Shown one piece after another: positions 35,423 through 44,504 of a DNA stretch of 64,000 nucleotides. The stretch comes from Epilithonimonas mollis (GTDB lineage Bacteria; Bacteroidota; Bacteroidia; Flavobacteriales; Weeksellaceae). The stretch spans positions 682,001 to 746,000 of the forward strand of contig NZ_FRAM01000001.1 in NCBI RefSeq assembly GCF_900142325.1, written 5' to 3'. Below the pieces are notes generated by a model. The model was not told where the DNA came from. It ran no database searches and saw only the letters and a list, made by a program, of their open reading frames with translations. A program made the translations under genes and the position numbers. Positions within the stretch are counted from its first letter, which is position 1. Every line of letters starts with the position of its first letter.

Positions 35423-36502
35423 TTAAATTTTCCCTTCCGGAAACTTATAAACAACACAATTGATATTCATCCCGGCGCCGACTGATGTAAACAAAATGTG
35501 AGAACCCGGCGTAAACTGCTGACCGTCTAATTTCCCTTTTCTGATCAGGTCAAATAAAGTCGGAACCGTTGCTACGGATGAGTTTCCTAATTCCTGAATC
35601 GTCATCGGAGAGATCGCGTGATCGTATTCTTTTTGTCCATATAATTTGAAAAGCCTTCCAATCATGGCGTAATCCATTTTTGCATTAGCCTGATGAATCA
35701 GAATTTTACTAATGTCAGAAATATCAAGATTTGCTTTTTCGATGGTAGCTTTTATCGCATCAGGAACATTTTTCAGAGCATATTCGTAGATTTTACGGCC
35801 TCTCATTCTGATGTATAACTTACTTTGGTCAGATTCCAGATTCAATGAAGGAGCATTTTCCAAGTAACAAAGTTCTTCGCCATTATCACAAAGTGTATTA
35901 TCCGCTATCACACCAATTGTTGTATCATCTGTGGCAGTTACAACAACCGCACCGGCTCCATCTGCGAAAATCATTTTATTCCTGTCGAAAGGGTCGGTAA
36001 CTCTACTCAACGTCTCACCACCCACAACCAAAACAGTTTTTGCTTTCCCTGCTTTTATCATTGTATCCGCAAGAATCAGTGATTCTACCCAACCTGGGCA
36101 TCCGAAAATCATATCATAATTGACACAATCTCTTCTTTTTATACCTAATTTACCTTTTAGTCTTGCGGAAAGAGACGGCATAAAATTTGGGACACCATCG
36201 GTATCCACCTCCCCAAAATTGGTTGCATAGATGATGTAGTCAATCTCTTCTTTATCAATCCCGGCATCTGCAATAGCCGCCAAAGAAGCCCTGTGACCAA
36301 TATCGGAATTAAAATCCTCCGGATTGATATATCTTCTTCTTTCGATTTCTGTAATATCAACAAACTTCCCGATGATCTCTTCAGTCGGCTTCTCAATCAA
36401 TTGATTATTATCATCATAGAAAATCGAGTCCTTGAAATGAGAACCTTCTATTACGTTTTCCGGGATATAACTACCGGAGCCAATGATTATTGTATTAGGC
36501 AT
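35423..36502 (-). CDS. Ketoacyl-ACP synthase III family protein
   Basis: Condensing enzyme of the FabH type, 359 residues. The catalytic triad is intact: Cys135 in MIFGCPGWVES, His270 in ILIHQANAK, Asn307 in ELGNSSVATVPTLF. The length is about 40 residues more than E. coli FabH, and the early part has an extra segment (FYDDNNQLIEKPTEE, residues 29-43), typical of the longer Bacteroidetes paralogue. It is not in a fab operon, so it may start a special fatty acid (such as a branched one) rather than be the main FabH. A minus-strand -7 box (TAATTTTG, 36532-36525) with a -33 TTTG at 36552-36549 (16 nt) is present. Confidence 0.88.
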   Translation of the reverse strand: MPNTIIIGSGSYIPENVIEGSHFKDSIFYDDNNQLIEKPTEEIIGKFVDITEIERRRYINPEDFNSDIGHRASLAAIADAGIDKEEIDYIIYATNFGEVDTDGVPNFMPSLSARLKGKLGIKRRDCVNYDMIFGCPGWVESLILADTMIKAGKAKTVLVVGGETLSRVTDPFDRNKMIFADGAGAVVVTATDDTTIGVIADNTLCDNGEELCYLENAPSLNLESDQSKLYIRMRGRKIYEYALKNVPDAIKATIEKANLDISDISKILIHQANAKMDYAMIGRLFKLYGQKEYDHAISPMTIQELGNSSVATVPTLFDLIRKGKLDGQQFTPGSHILFTSVGAGMNINCVVYKFPEGKI

Positions 36503-36524
36503 TGATTTAAAAAAAATTTGACTG

Positions 36525-36552
36525 CAAAATTACGTAAAAATTAATTGACAAA
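36525..36552 (-). promoter_or_regulatory. Promoter of the ketoacyl-ACP synthase gene
   Basis: Minus strand TTTG (36552-36549), 16 nt, TAATTTTG (36532-36525). The spacing is at the short end of the range. It lies 22 nt before the start codon. Confidence 0.5.
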
Positions 36553-36664
36553 TTTTATTCTTTAAGATTTCTTTAAGAAATTTATATTCTTCACCTGACA
36601 ATTGTTAGAAAAAACCAATAAACACTAATGGATTCACATATCCTGACAAAATAATTAACTGCGA

Positions 36665-36695
36665 TTTGAAATTCTTTATGGAATGTCTATTTTTG
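36665..36695 (+). promoter_or_regulatory. Promoter of yigZ, predicted leaderless
   Basis: TTTG at 36665-36668, 19 nt, TATTTTTG at 36688-36695: a perfect Bacteroidetes promoter. The ATG of yigZ starts only 4 nt after the -7 element, at the expected transcription start, so the mRNA would have little or no leader. Confidence 0.65.
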
Positions 36696-36699
36696 ACAA

Positions 36700-37296
36700 A
36701 TGTTTGAATTCCAAACCATACAGAAACCAGTTGAAGATATTTTGCTTAAAGAAAAAGGAAGCAAGTTCATTGGTTTCGCTTATCCCGTTGATTCTGAGTC
36801 TGATATCAAAGATTCATTAAATCAATTAAAATCACTTCATCCAAAAGCAACGCATCATTGTTATGCTTACAGATTAGGAATCCATGGCGAAAACCATCGT
36901 GCTAATGACGACGGCGAACCTTCCGGAAGCGCAGGTTTACCAATTTACAACCAACTGCTCGCTCATCAGATTACGAATGTTTTAGTGGTTGTCATACGAT
37001 ATTATGGAGGAACGAAATTAGGCGTCGGCGGTTTGGTAAAAGCATATAAAGAATCGGCGAAATATACTTTGGAAGTGGCAGAAATCATCACAAAAGAATT
37101 AGAATCTAAAATCGAGCTGAAATTCAAATTCTCTCAGCAAAATCAAATTTTCACATTACTTAATAAATATGATGCGAAAATACTTGACTTCGATGCCCAG
37201 GAAATCTGTATTATCCAAGCCAATATCAAAAGATCTAAAAAAGAAAGCATCTCAGACGAATTGTCCGAAATGCTTCTTGAATTTAATTTTATATAA
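36700..37296 (+). CDS. yigZ: YigZ/IMPACT family protein
   Basis: Protein of the UPF0029/IMPACT family, related to a eukaryotic translation regulator; the bacterial role is not settled. The 198 residues match the family. The core motifs are KGSKFIGFAYPV, ATHHCYAYR, the signature NDDGEPSGSAGLPIY, VVVIRYYGGTKLGVGGL and the downstream alpha/beta C-terminal ferredoxin-like domain. The start Met is followed directly by conserved N-terminal sequence, so the short distance to the promoter is not due to a wrong start. The next gene is convergent 39 nt away. Confidence 0.93.
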   Translation: MFEFQTIQKPVEDILLKEKGSKFIGFAYPVDSESDIKDSLNQLKSLHPKATHHCYAYRLGIHGENHRANDDGEPSGSAGLPIYNQLLAHQITNVLVVVIRYYGGTKLGVGGLVKAYKESAKYTLEVAEIITKELESKIELKFKFSQQNQIFTLLNKYDAKILDFDAQEICIIQANIKRSKKESISDELSEMLLEFNFI

Positions 37297-37335
37297 GTTG
37301 TAAAGTTCTACAACATTTACATGTATAATGTAAAG

Positions 37336-38022
37336 TTAATCTCTTCTTCCCATTAAAAGTGACGCAAAATACATCAGTTGCGCTAATGAGCCCAAAGCTG
37401 CAACAACATAAGTTCTGGCAGCCCATTTCAAGGAATCTTCTGCACCTGTATATTCTTCTGATGTTACTGTTCCTGTAGTTTTTAGCCATTTCAATGCACG
37501 GTTACTTGCATCATATTCTACCGGCAATGTTACAAATGCAAACAATGTTGTAATTGCGAATAGTACAACACCTATGGCTAAAACCGTTTTATTGCCACTC
37601 ATTGCCATCACAACAATACCGCCCATCAAAACAAACTGTAAAAGATTGGAGCTGATACTGACAACCGGAACCATCTTCGATCTCAGCTGTAACATGGAAT
37701 AACCAACAGCGTGCTGAACTGCGTGACCACATTCGTGAGCCGCAACTGCAGCAGCCGCAGCATTTCTTTGCATATAAACAGCTTCTGAAAGATTAACGGT
37801 TTTTGTCTCTGGGTTATAATGGTCGGATAAATGTCCCGGAACGGAAACCACTTGCACATCGGTAATTCCGTTATCTCTCAACATTTTTTCCGCAATTTCT
37901 TTTCCCGAAAGGCCGTTTCTAAGATGGACTTTGGAATAATATTCGAATTTTGATTTTAATCTGGAAGAAACAATCCAGCTGATCAACATCGAAATTCCAA
38001 TAATTAAATAATAACCTGTCAT
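37336..38022 (-). CDS. Membrane zinc metallopeptidase, YugP-like
   Basis: Integral membrane zinc protease of 228 residues. It begins with a membrane segment (YYLIIGISMLISWIV), then the zinc motif AHECGH (His96, Glu97, His100) after a run of alanines, followed by two or three membrane segments (FVLMGGIVVMAM, VLAIGVVLFAITTLFAFV). The third ligand is probably the Glu of VEYDASNRALKWL. The layout matches the neutral zinc metallopeptidase family that includes Bacillus YugP. Substrates are not known. The gene stands alone. Confidence 0.9.
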   Translation of the reverse strand: MTGYYLIIGISMLISWIVSSRLKSKFEYYSKVHLRNGLSGKEIAEKMLRDNGITDVQVVSVPGHLSDHYNPETKTVNLSEAVYMQRNAAAAAVAAHECGHAVQHAVGYSMLQLRSKMVPVVSISSNLLQFVLMGGIVVMAMSGNKTVLAIGVVLFAITTLFAFVTLPVEYDASNRALKWLKTTGTVTSEEYTGAEDSLKWAARTYVVAALGSLAQLMYFASLLMGRRD

Positions 38023-38069
38023 TTTTTATAAATATTATTATGATTTTAAGGAAAAACTATGCCAAAGCA

Positions 38070-38099
38070 TTGCTTTTTTTAACGTAAAAACTATCTTTG
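38070..38099 (+). promoter_or_regulatory. Promoter of the acetyltransferase-like gene
   Basis: TTG at 38070-38072, 19 nt, TATCTTTG at 38092-38099, 20 nt before the ATG at 38120. It supports the ATG start over the in-frame TTG at 38105. Confidence 0.6.
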
Positions 38100-38119
38100 T
38101 CTTATTGATTAGCAAGAAT

Positions 38120-39250
38120 ATGGAAAACATCATTATAAAGCAAGTGGTAACACAGAATGACCTGATAAAATTCATAAAATTCCCGATGGAATTGTACAAA
38201 AACAACCCGAATTTTGTTCCGCCACTGATCAGTGATGAAAAAAACATCTGGAACAAAGAAGAGAATCCGGCTTTACTCTATTCAGTTGCTAAACAATTTC
38301 TCGCTTATAAAAATGATAAGATCGTCGGTAGAATTGCTGTGATGATCAACAATAAAGAAGCCGCGGAATTGGGTGTCAGAAAAGTAAGATTCGGGTGGAT
38401 TGATTTTATTGATGACAAGGAAGTTTCCAAAGCTTTGATTAATGAAGCTATCAAATTCGCAAAGGACAATCAAATCGAAAAGATAGAGGGCCCGATGGGA
38501 TTTACAAATCTTGACAAAGCCGGAATGCTGATTTTCGGGTTTGATAAACTGGCTACAATGATTGGTATTTATAATTTTGATTATTATCCGGAACATCTTG
38601 AAAAATTAGGTCTGGTCAAAGAAAAAGAATGGGTAGAATTCGAATTGCAGTTTCCTGATGTTTTGCCGGAAAAAGTGGAGAAATTCAGTTCTCTGATTGC
38701 TCAGAAATACAAACTGAGAACATTGAAATTCAATAACAAAAAAGAGGTTCTTCCGTATGTTGAACCGATGTTCAAATTATTGGACGAAACTTACAAATCG
38801 CTTTCGACATACACTCCAATTTCCGACGAGCAAATCAAATCTTATAAAGAAAAATATTTCAGTTTCATCGATAAAGACTACATCACTTGCATTGCGGATG
38901 AAAAAGACCAATTAGTGGCTTTTGCGATTACAATGCCTTCATATTCCAAAGCTTTGCAGAAAGCCAAAGGTAAACTTTTTCCTTTTGCCTGGTGGCATTT
39001 CTTACAAGCCGGAAAGAAAAACGACAGAGCGAATTTTTATTTAATAGGAATACATCCGGAATATCAAAGACGAGGCGTAACATCAATGATTTTCAAAGCC
39101 ATTCAGATGAATCTGAAAGACAAAGGCATTAAGTTTCTTGAAACCAATCCGGAACTGGAAGAAAACAAAAACGTTCAGGTTCTTTGGCAGGATTATAATC
39201 CGGTCAATCACAAGCGAAGAAGAACTTATTCTTTAGATATTATTGATTAA
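38120..39250 (+). CDS. GNAT-like N-acyltransferase family protein
   Basis: A 376-residue cytoplasmic protein typical of Flavobacteriia. The C-terminal part carries a GNAT fold signature: FYLIGIHPEYQRRGVTSMIF (the Q/RxxGxG/A-like acetyl-CoA loop reads QRRGVT) after a segment of AFAITMPSYSKAL. The N-terminal 150 residues also look GNAT-like (KNDKIVGRIAVMINN), so the protein may be a tandem arrangement. Other conserved pieces are EGPMGFTNLDKAGMLI and NPELEENKNVQVLWQDYNPV. The substrate is unknown. The start is set at ATG 38120, just after a promoter. Confidence 0.75.
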   Translation: MENIIIKQVVTQNDLIKFIKFPMELYKNNPNFVPPLISDEKNIWNKEENPALLYSVAKQFLAYKNDKIVGRIAVMINNKEAAELGVRKVRFGWIDFIDDKEVSKALINEAIKFAKDNQIEKIEGPMGFTNLDKAGMLIFGFDKLATMIGIYNFDYYPEHLEKLGLVKEKEWVEFELQFPDVLPEKVEKFSSLIAQKYKLRTLKFNNKKEVLPYVEPMFKLLDETYKSLSTYTPISDEQIKSYKEKYFSFIDKDYITCIADEKDQLVAFAITMPSYSKALQKAKGKLFPFAWWHFLQAGKKNDRANFYLIGIHPEYQRRGVTSMIFKAIQMNLKDKGIKFLETNPELEENKNVQVLWQDYNPVNHKRRRTYSLDIID

Positions 39251-39319
39251 TTCAGCTAAACAATTGTTTAACTAAATTTATATTTGCATTCTATATTTAT
39301 CTTTTAAAATCAACTATAA

Positions 39320-39505
39320 TTGAAAAAGCAACTTTACATCTACGCGGGCCTTATCATCTTGTTCGTCGCTTATAATTTTTACAAGCCTGTCAAAGATGAC
39401 AGAACAGATGCTGTGATCAACATCTTGTTTGCCAGCACCTTATTTCTATACATTGCTTACATCGCTTATCTTGTCCTGAAAAAAATCGGGAAGAAACAAA
39501 AATAA
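39320..39505 (+). CDS. Small two-segment membrane protein, unknown
   Basis: A 61-residue protein with two membrane segments (YIYAGLIILFVAYNFY and ILFASTLFLYIAYIAYLVL) and a basic C-terminus (KKIGKKQK). No family was recognised. No ATG is in frame near the start, so a TTG at 39320 is the likely start; a -7-like TATATTTG lies at 39279-39286. It precedes the nuo operon by 120 nt, with a short hairpin (TCGGC at 39549-39553 with GCCGA at 39564-39568) between, so it is probably not part of it. Confidence 0.55.
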   Translation: MKKQLYIYAGLIILFVAYNFYKPVKDDRTDAVINILFASTLFLYIAYIAYLVLKKIGKKQK

Positions 39506-39596
39506 ACCTTATTTATAATTATTCTAAATTTAACAAAACAGACTTTTGTCGGCTTTACATAAGGCCGATAATTTAATATATTAAATCTTTATTTAG

Positions 39597-39604
39597 TATT
39601 TTTG
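39597..39604 (+). promoter_or_regulatory. -7 element of the nuo operon
   Basis: TATTTTTG, 20 nt before the nuoA ATG, matches TAnnTTTG. No TTTG at the right distance upstream. Confidence 0.5.
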
Positions 39605-39624
39605 CATAGTTAAATTTAGACTTT

Positions 39625-39996
39625 ATGAATTTACCTGAAAATTATATCCCGATACTGATTCAAGCTGCAGTTGGTCTTGGATTCGTAGCCATCTCTTTGC
39701 TTGGTGCTCATTTCCTGGGGCCAAAGCAGAAAAAAGGGAATTCTGTAAAAAACTCAAGCTGGGAATGCGGTATACCTGTAGAAGGGAATGCCAGAACACC
39801 ATTTTCAATCAAATATTTCTTGACTGCGGTATTGTTCGTGTTGTTCGATATCGAAATTGTATTTTTCTATCCTTATGCTGTCAACTTTAGAGAATTCGGT
39901 ATGCAGGGCTTTTTAGCAGTTCTGACATTCGTTGCTATTTTCTTTGTGGCATTTTTCTATGTTTGGAAACGCGGCGCATTGGATTGGGATAAGTAA
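39625..39996 (+). CDS. nuoA: NADH-quinone oxidoreductase subunit A
   Basis: Membrane subunit of respiratory complex I, which couples NADH oxidation to quinone reduction and ion pumping. The 123 residues have three membrane helices and the family signatures WECGIPVEG (conserved Cys loop) and FVLFDIEIVFFYPYAV with the conserved acidic pair. It is first of fourteen nuo genes on the plus strand, all in the E. coli/Bacteroidetes order. A -7 element lies just upstream at 39597-39604. Confidence 0.96.
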   Translation: MNLPENYIPILIQAAVGLGFVAISLLGAHFLGPKQKKGNSVKNSSWECGIPVEGNARTPFSIKYFLTAVLFVLFDIEIVFFYPYAVNFREFGMQGFLAVLTFVAIFFVAFFYVWKRGALDWDK

Positions 39997-40094
39997 ATAA
40001 AAATCATTAGAAATTTTAAATGCAGAATTTTAAATTGAAGTTAACATTAACAATAATTTAGAGTCTAAGCATTTATAATTTAAAATCACTAAAA

Positions 40095-40655
40095 ATGTCA
40101 GATAAAAAACAAGTAATAATAACAGATGCGCCAGCTCCGGAAGGATTCGAAGGAGAAGGATTTTTCGCAACGAAACTTAGCAGTGTTATCGGAATGGCGA
40201 GAAAGTTCTCGCTTTGGCCGTTACCATTCGCTACATCTTGTTGTGGTATTGAATTTATGGCTACATTGAACCCAACATACGATGCATCAAGATTTGGAAT
40301 GGAAAGAAACTCTTTCTCACCCAGACAGGCAGATATGCTGATGGTTTGTGGAACTATTTCCAAGAAATTAGGTCCTGTTTTGAAAGAAGTTTACACCCAG
40401 ATGGCTGAGCCAAAGTGGGTTGTTGCTGTTGGAGCATGCGCTTCCAGCGGCGGTATTTTCGATACTTATTCAGTTTTGCAGGGAATTGACAAAATCATTC
40501 CTGTTGACGTTTATGTTCCGGGATGTCCGCCAAGGCCAGAGCAGATTATCGAAGGGGTAATGCAGGTGCAGGCACTTTGTGAGAGTGAAAGCCTCAGAAG
40601 AAGAGACACGCCGGAATATCAGGCACTTTTGGATTCTTATAACATTAGCAATTAA
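40095..40655 (+). CDS. nuoB: NADH-quinone oxidoreductase subunit B
   Basis: Peripheral-arm subunit holding the [4Fe-4S] cluster N2, the last one before quinone. The 186 residues contain the ligands SCCGIEF (Cys49-Cys50), GACASSGG and VPGCPPRPE. The segment PLPFATSCCGIEFMA is the family signature. The 98-nt gap from nuoA is AT-rich with repeated words and no promoter consensus. Confidence 0.97.
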   Translation: MSDKKQVIITDAPAPEGFEGEGFFATKLSSVIGMARKFSLWPLPFATSCCGIEFMATLNPTYDASRFGMERNSFSPRQADMLMVCGTISKKLGPVLKEVYTQMAEPKWVVAVGACASSGGIFDTYSVLQGIDKIIPVDVYVPGCPPRPEQIIEGVMQVQALCESESLRRRDTPEYQALLDSYNISN

Positions 40656-40691
40656 AATTCGATTATTGAATTTTTAATTTTTAATTTAATT

Positions 40692-41186
40692 ATGACGAAC
40701 GAATTTGTATTAGAAGCTATAACCAGAGAATTTCCGGATTCTGTGATTTCCAGTTCAGAACCTTACGGAATGCTGACAATTGAAATCAAAAAAGATGATA
40801 TCAAAAAAGTAATTCACTATCTGAAAGATTCCACTTTGGAATTTATTTTTCTGACAGACATCTGCGGAATTCATTATCCTGAGACACCTGAAAAAGAAAT
40901 CGGTGTAGTGTATCACCTGCATAATCTGATGGCTAATTTCAGGTTGCGTCTGAAAATCTTTATGTCAAGAGAAAACATAGAGGTCGATTCTCTGGTAGAA
41001 TTGTATGCGGGTGCTAACTGGATGGAAAGAGAAACTTTTGATTTTTATGGTATAAAATTTAAAGGTCATCCGGATCTGAGACCAATCCTTAATATGGAAG
41101 ATCTCGGATACCATCCAATGCTCAAGGAGTATCGATTGGAAGACGGCACAAGAACTGACAAGAACGATGCAATGTTCGGAAGATAG
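40692..41186 (+). CDS. nuoC: NADH-quinone oxidoreductase subunit C
   Basis: 30-kDa-type subunit of the peripheral arm; separate from NuoD here, unlike the fused NuoCD of E. coli. The 164 residues include the signature ANWMERETFDFYGIKFKGHP and DLRPILNMEDLGYHP. It lies between nuoB (36-nt gap) and nuoD (59-nt gap). Confidence 0.96.
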   Translation: MTNEFVLEAITREFPDSVISSSEPYGMLTIEIKKDDIKKVIHYLKDSTLEFIFLTDICGIHYPETPEKEIGVVYHLHNLMANFRLRLKIFMSRENIEVDSLVELYAGANWMERETFDFYGIKFKGHPDLRPILNMEDLGYHPMLKEYRLEDGTRTDKNDAMFGR

Positions 41187-41245
41187 GACAAATTTGAAAT
41201 TGCGAAATCTCAAACTTCAAATCTCAAATCTGCAATCATTATATT

Positions 41246-42469
41246 ATGAAAGACAACTCATTATCCAATATACTTAACCAATACGACAGCAAGGAACAGA
41301 TCGACGGACAGCTCTACACGTTGAATCTTGGACCTACGCACCCTGCAACGCACGGGATTTTCCAGAACGTTCTTACAATGGACGGAGAAAGGATTCTTCA
41401 CGCAGAGCAAACGGTTGGTTATATCCACAGAGCTTTTGAGAAAATTTCTGAAAGAAGAAATTTCGCTCAGATTACGACACTTACCGACCGTATGAATTAC
41501 TGTTCTGCACCTATCAATAACATCGGCTGGCATATGACAGTTGAAAAACTGATTGGTGTCAAAGTTCCAAAACGTGTCGATTATATGCGTGTCATCCTGA
41601 TGGAATTGGCGAGAATCGGAGACCATTTGATTTGTAACGGTGTAACCGGAATGGATGCCGGGGCCATTACAGGATTGACTTATATGTTCATCGAAAGAGA
41701 GCGTATCTACGACATGTATGAGCAAATCTGTGGTGCAAGGATGACAACCAATATGGGAAGAATCGGCGGTTTCGAAAGAGATTTCACACCGAAGTTCCAC
41801 GAATTATTAAAAGACTTCTTAAAAACTTTCCCTGAGAGATTTGCAGAATTCGGTCAATTGTTGGAGAGAAACAGAATATTTATGGACAGAACGATTGGCG
41901 CAGGCGCAATTTCAGCTGAAAGAGCTTTGAGCTATGGTTTCACAGGTCCAAACTTACGTGCAGCTGGTGTTGACTATGATGTGAGAGTAGCACAACCTTA
42001 TTCTTCTTATGAAGATTTTGATTTCATCATTCCTGTCGGAACTTCCGGAGATACTTACGACCGTTTTATGGTTCGTCAGCAGGAGATTTGGGAATCTGTT
42101 AAGATCATAAAACAAGCATACGAAAATCTACCGGGAGGTCCTTTCCATGCAGACGTTCCTGAGTTTTATCTTCCCGAAAAAGCGGACGTTTATCAAAAAA
42201 TGGAAGCTTTGATTTACCATTTCAAAATCGTAATGGGAGAGACGGATGTTCCTAAAGGTGAAGTTTACCATGCAGTAGAAGGCGGAAACGGAGAGTTAGG
42301 TTTCTATCTTGTAAGTGATGGCGGAAGAACACCTTACAGACTTCATTTCAGAAGACCTTGTTTTATCTATTACCAGGCTTACCCTGAGATGATTACCGGC
42401 GCTGTAATATCTGACGCTATTGTAACAATGTGCAGTATGAATATTATTGCGGGAGAATTAGACGCATAA
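41246..42469 (+). CDS. nuoD: NADH-quinone oxidoreductase subunit D
   Basis: 49-kDa-type subunit that forms the quinone site with NuoB. The 407 residues include LGPTHPATHGIFQNV (quinone-site His), ERRNFAQITTLTDRMNYCSA and GGRTPYRLHFRRPCF near the C-terminus. Length and order are normal. A 124-nt gap to nuoE follows, without a gene. Confidence 0.97.
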   Translation: MKDNSLSNILNQYDSKEQIDGQLYTLNLGPTHPATHGIFQNVLTMDGERILHAEQTVGYIHRAFEKISERRNFAQITTLTDRMNYCSAPINNIGWHMTVEKLIGVKVPKRVDYMRVILMELARIGDHLICNGVTGMDAGAITGLTYMFIERERIYDMYEQICGARMTTNMGRIGGFERDFTPKFHELLKDFLKTFPERFAEFGQLLERNRIFMDRTIGAGAISAERALSYGFTGPNLRAAGVDYDVRVAQPYSSYEDFDFIIPVGTSGDTYDRFMVRQQEIWESVKIIKQAYENLPGGPFHADVPEFYLPEKADVYQKMEALIYHFKIVMGETDVPKGEVYHAVEGGNGELGFYLVSDGGRTPYRLHFRRPCFIYYQAYPEMITGAVISDAIVTMCSMNIIAGELDA

Positions 42470-42593
42470 TAACAAAGACAACAAGAAAAAAGATGAAAGA
42501 TAAAAGACTTTCATTTCAAAAATAAAAATTGAATTTAGAATACAGAACTGCGAGTCTTGACTCTTTGTTCTTGATTCTTTAATCTTAAATAAA

Positions 42594-43103
42594 ATGAGCG
42601 AAACAATTGCTTTTAAACCTGAAAGCTTAGCACAGGTTCATAAAATTATCGCAAGATATCCGGAAGGAAGACAAAAGTCTGCTCTTATTCCTGTTTTGCA
42701 TATAGCACAGAAAGAATTCGATGGTTGGTTGGCAGTTCCAGTTATGGATTACGTGGCTGAACTGTTGAGCATAACACCAATTGAAGTATATGAAGTCGCC
42801 ACTTTCTATACGATGTTCAATATGAAGCCAGTCGGAAAATATGTTTTGGAAGTTTGCAGAACCGGGCCTTGTATGCTGAACGGAAGTGAAAAAATTCTGG
42901 ATCACATCCGCACAAAACTGAATATCAAAGACGGAGGAACTTCTGAAGATGGCTTATTCACTTTGAAGCCTGCTGAATGTCTAGGCGCTTGTGGATATGC
43001 ACCAATGATGCAGTTGGGCAAATTCTTTCACGAAAATTTAACAATAGAAAAAGTGGACGAAATCCTTGATCTTTGCAGACAAGGAGCAATCGCTTTAGAT
43101 TAA
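42594..43103 (+). CDS. nuoE: NADH-quinone oxidoreductase subunit E
   Basis: 24-kDa-type subunit with the [2Fe-2S] cluster N1a. The four Cys ligands are visible as CRTGPC and CLGAC, 40 residues apart, and YEVATFYTMFNMKPVG is the family motif. The 169 residues fit. It is 11 nt from the nuoF start. Confidence 0.97.
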   Translation: MSETIAFKPESLAQVHKIIARYPEGRQKSALIPVLHIAQKEFDGWLAVPVMDYVAELLSITPIEVYEVATFYTMFNMKPVGKYVLEVCRTGPCMLNGSEKILDHIRTKLNIKDGGTSEDGLFTLKPAECLGACGYAPMMQLGKFFHENLTIEKVDEILDLCRQGAIALD

Positions 43104-43114
43104 TATTAAAGAAA

Positions 43115-44470
43115 ATGAGTAAAAAACTTTTACTTAAAAATGCACATATAGAGGGAATCCGTTACTTCGAGACATACCGTAAACACGGCGGTTACGAAGC
43201 AGCGGAGAAAGCGCTTAAAATGTCGACCGATGAAGTTCTGGAAGAAGTTAAAGTTTCCGGACTAAGAGGAAGAGGTGGCGCTGGTTTCCCTACAGGAATG
43301 AAGTGGAGTTTCTTGGCAAAACCGGAAGGTGTTCCAAGACACCTGGTTGTGAATGCAGATGAATCTGAACCAGGAACTTTCAAGGACAGATATCTCATGG
43401 AATTTCTTCCGCATCTTCTGATTGAAGGAATGTTGATTTCTTCTTACTGTTTAGGTTCCAATGTTTCCTATATCTACATCCGTGGAGAATATTCCTGGAT
43501 TCCGGATATTTTGGAAGAAGCAATCGAAGAAGCAAAAGCTGCAGGATTTCTTGGAAAAAATATCTTAGGAACGGGCTATGATTTGGAGATTTATGTTCAG
43601 AGAGGCGCTGGTGCTTACATTTGTGGTGAGGAAACGGCTCTTCTGGAATCTCTTGAAGGAAGAAGAGGAAACCCAAGACTTAAACCACCTTTTCCAGCTG
43701 TGAAAGGACTTTGGGAAAGACCAACGGTTGTGAACAATGTTGAATCTATTGCAGCCGTTGTTCCAATCATCGAAATCGGTGGTGCTGAATATGCTAAAAT
43801 TGGCGTTGGCAGATCGACCGGAACCAAATTAATTTCAGCTTGTGGAAATATCAATAAACCAGGCGTTTATGAAATCGATATGACTATTACGGTTGAGGAA
43901 TTTATTTATTCTGATGAATATTGTGGCGGAATCCCGAATGGTAAAAAGCTGAAAGCTTGTATCCCTGGAGGAAGTTCTGTGCCGATTGTGCCAGCAAACT
44001 TATTATTGAAGACCATCAATGGCGAACCAAGATATATGAATTATGAATCCCTTGCTGATGGTGGTTTTGCTACCGGAACAATGATGGGTTCAGGTGGATT
44101 TATTGTTTTGGATGAAGACCAATGTGTGGTGAATCATACAATGACTTTAGCCAGATTCTACAACCACGAAAGTTGCGGACAATGTACACCTTGCCGTGAA
44201 GGAACGGGTTGGATGTACAAAATCCTAAAAAAAATAGAAAAAGGAGAAGGTAAAATGGAAGATATCGATTTGCTTTGGGACATACAGAGAAAAATCGAAG
44301 GTAATACCATTTGTCCTTTGGGAGATGCTGCTGCCTGGCCTGTTGCTGCTGCTATCAGACACTTCAGAGACGAGTTTGAATGGCACGTCAACAATCCTGA
44401 ACTATGCCTGACACAAAATTACGGAATCGCCAACTATGCTGACCCAATACCGGCAGTGGCTAACAATTAA
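43115..44470 (+). CDS. nuoF: NADH-quinone oxidoreductase subunit F
   Basis: 51-kDa-type subunit that binds NADH and FMN and holds the [4Fe-4S] cluster N3. The 451 residues contain the NADH site GLRGRGGAGFPTGMKW, the FMN-region GAGAYICGEETALLESLEG, and the cluster ligands in SCGQCTPCREGTGW and CPLGDAAAWP. The start is set at ATG 43115 (MSKKLLLKNAH); an earlier in-frame ATG at 43073 lies inside nuoE and adds unlike sequence. The next gene is not nuoG but an envelope protein gene. Confidence 0.96.
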   Translation: MSKKLLLKNAHIEGIRYFETYRKHGGYEAAEKALKMSTDEVLEEVKVSGLRGRGGAGFPTGMKWSFLAKPEGVPRHLVVNADESEPGTFKDRYLMEFLPHLLIEGMLISSYCLGSNVSYIYIRGEYSWIPDILEEAIEEAKAAGFLGKNILGTGYDLEIYVQRGAGAYICGEETALLESLEGRRGNPRLKPPFPAVKGLWERPTVVNNVESIAAVVPIIEIGGAEYAKIGVGRSTGTKLISACGNINKPGVYEIDMTITVEEFIYSDEYCGGIPNGKKLKACIPGGSSVPIVPANLLLKTINGEPRYMNYESLADGGFATGTMMGSGGFIVLDEDQCVVNHTMTLARFYNHESCGQCTPCREGTGWMYKILKKIEKGEGKMEDIDLLWDIQRKIEGNTICPLGDAAAWPVAAAIRHFRDEFEWHVNNPELCLTQNYGIANYADPIPAVANN

Positions 44471-44504
44471 GACTAGAATTTGAGTTTTCAAATTCACCAA
44501 GATA

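Noticed and set aside
39549-39568. Hairpin before nuoA as an attenuator or terminator
   Set aside because: Only five base pairs and no T run; kept only as a remark in the entry for the small membrane protein.
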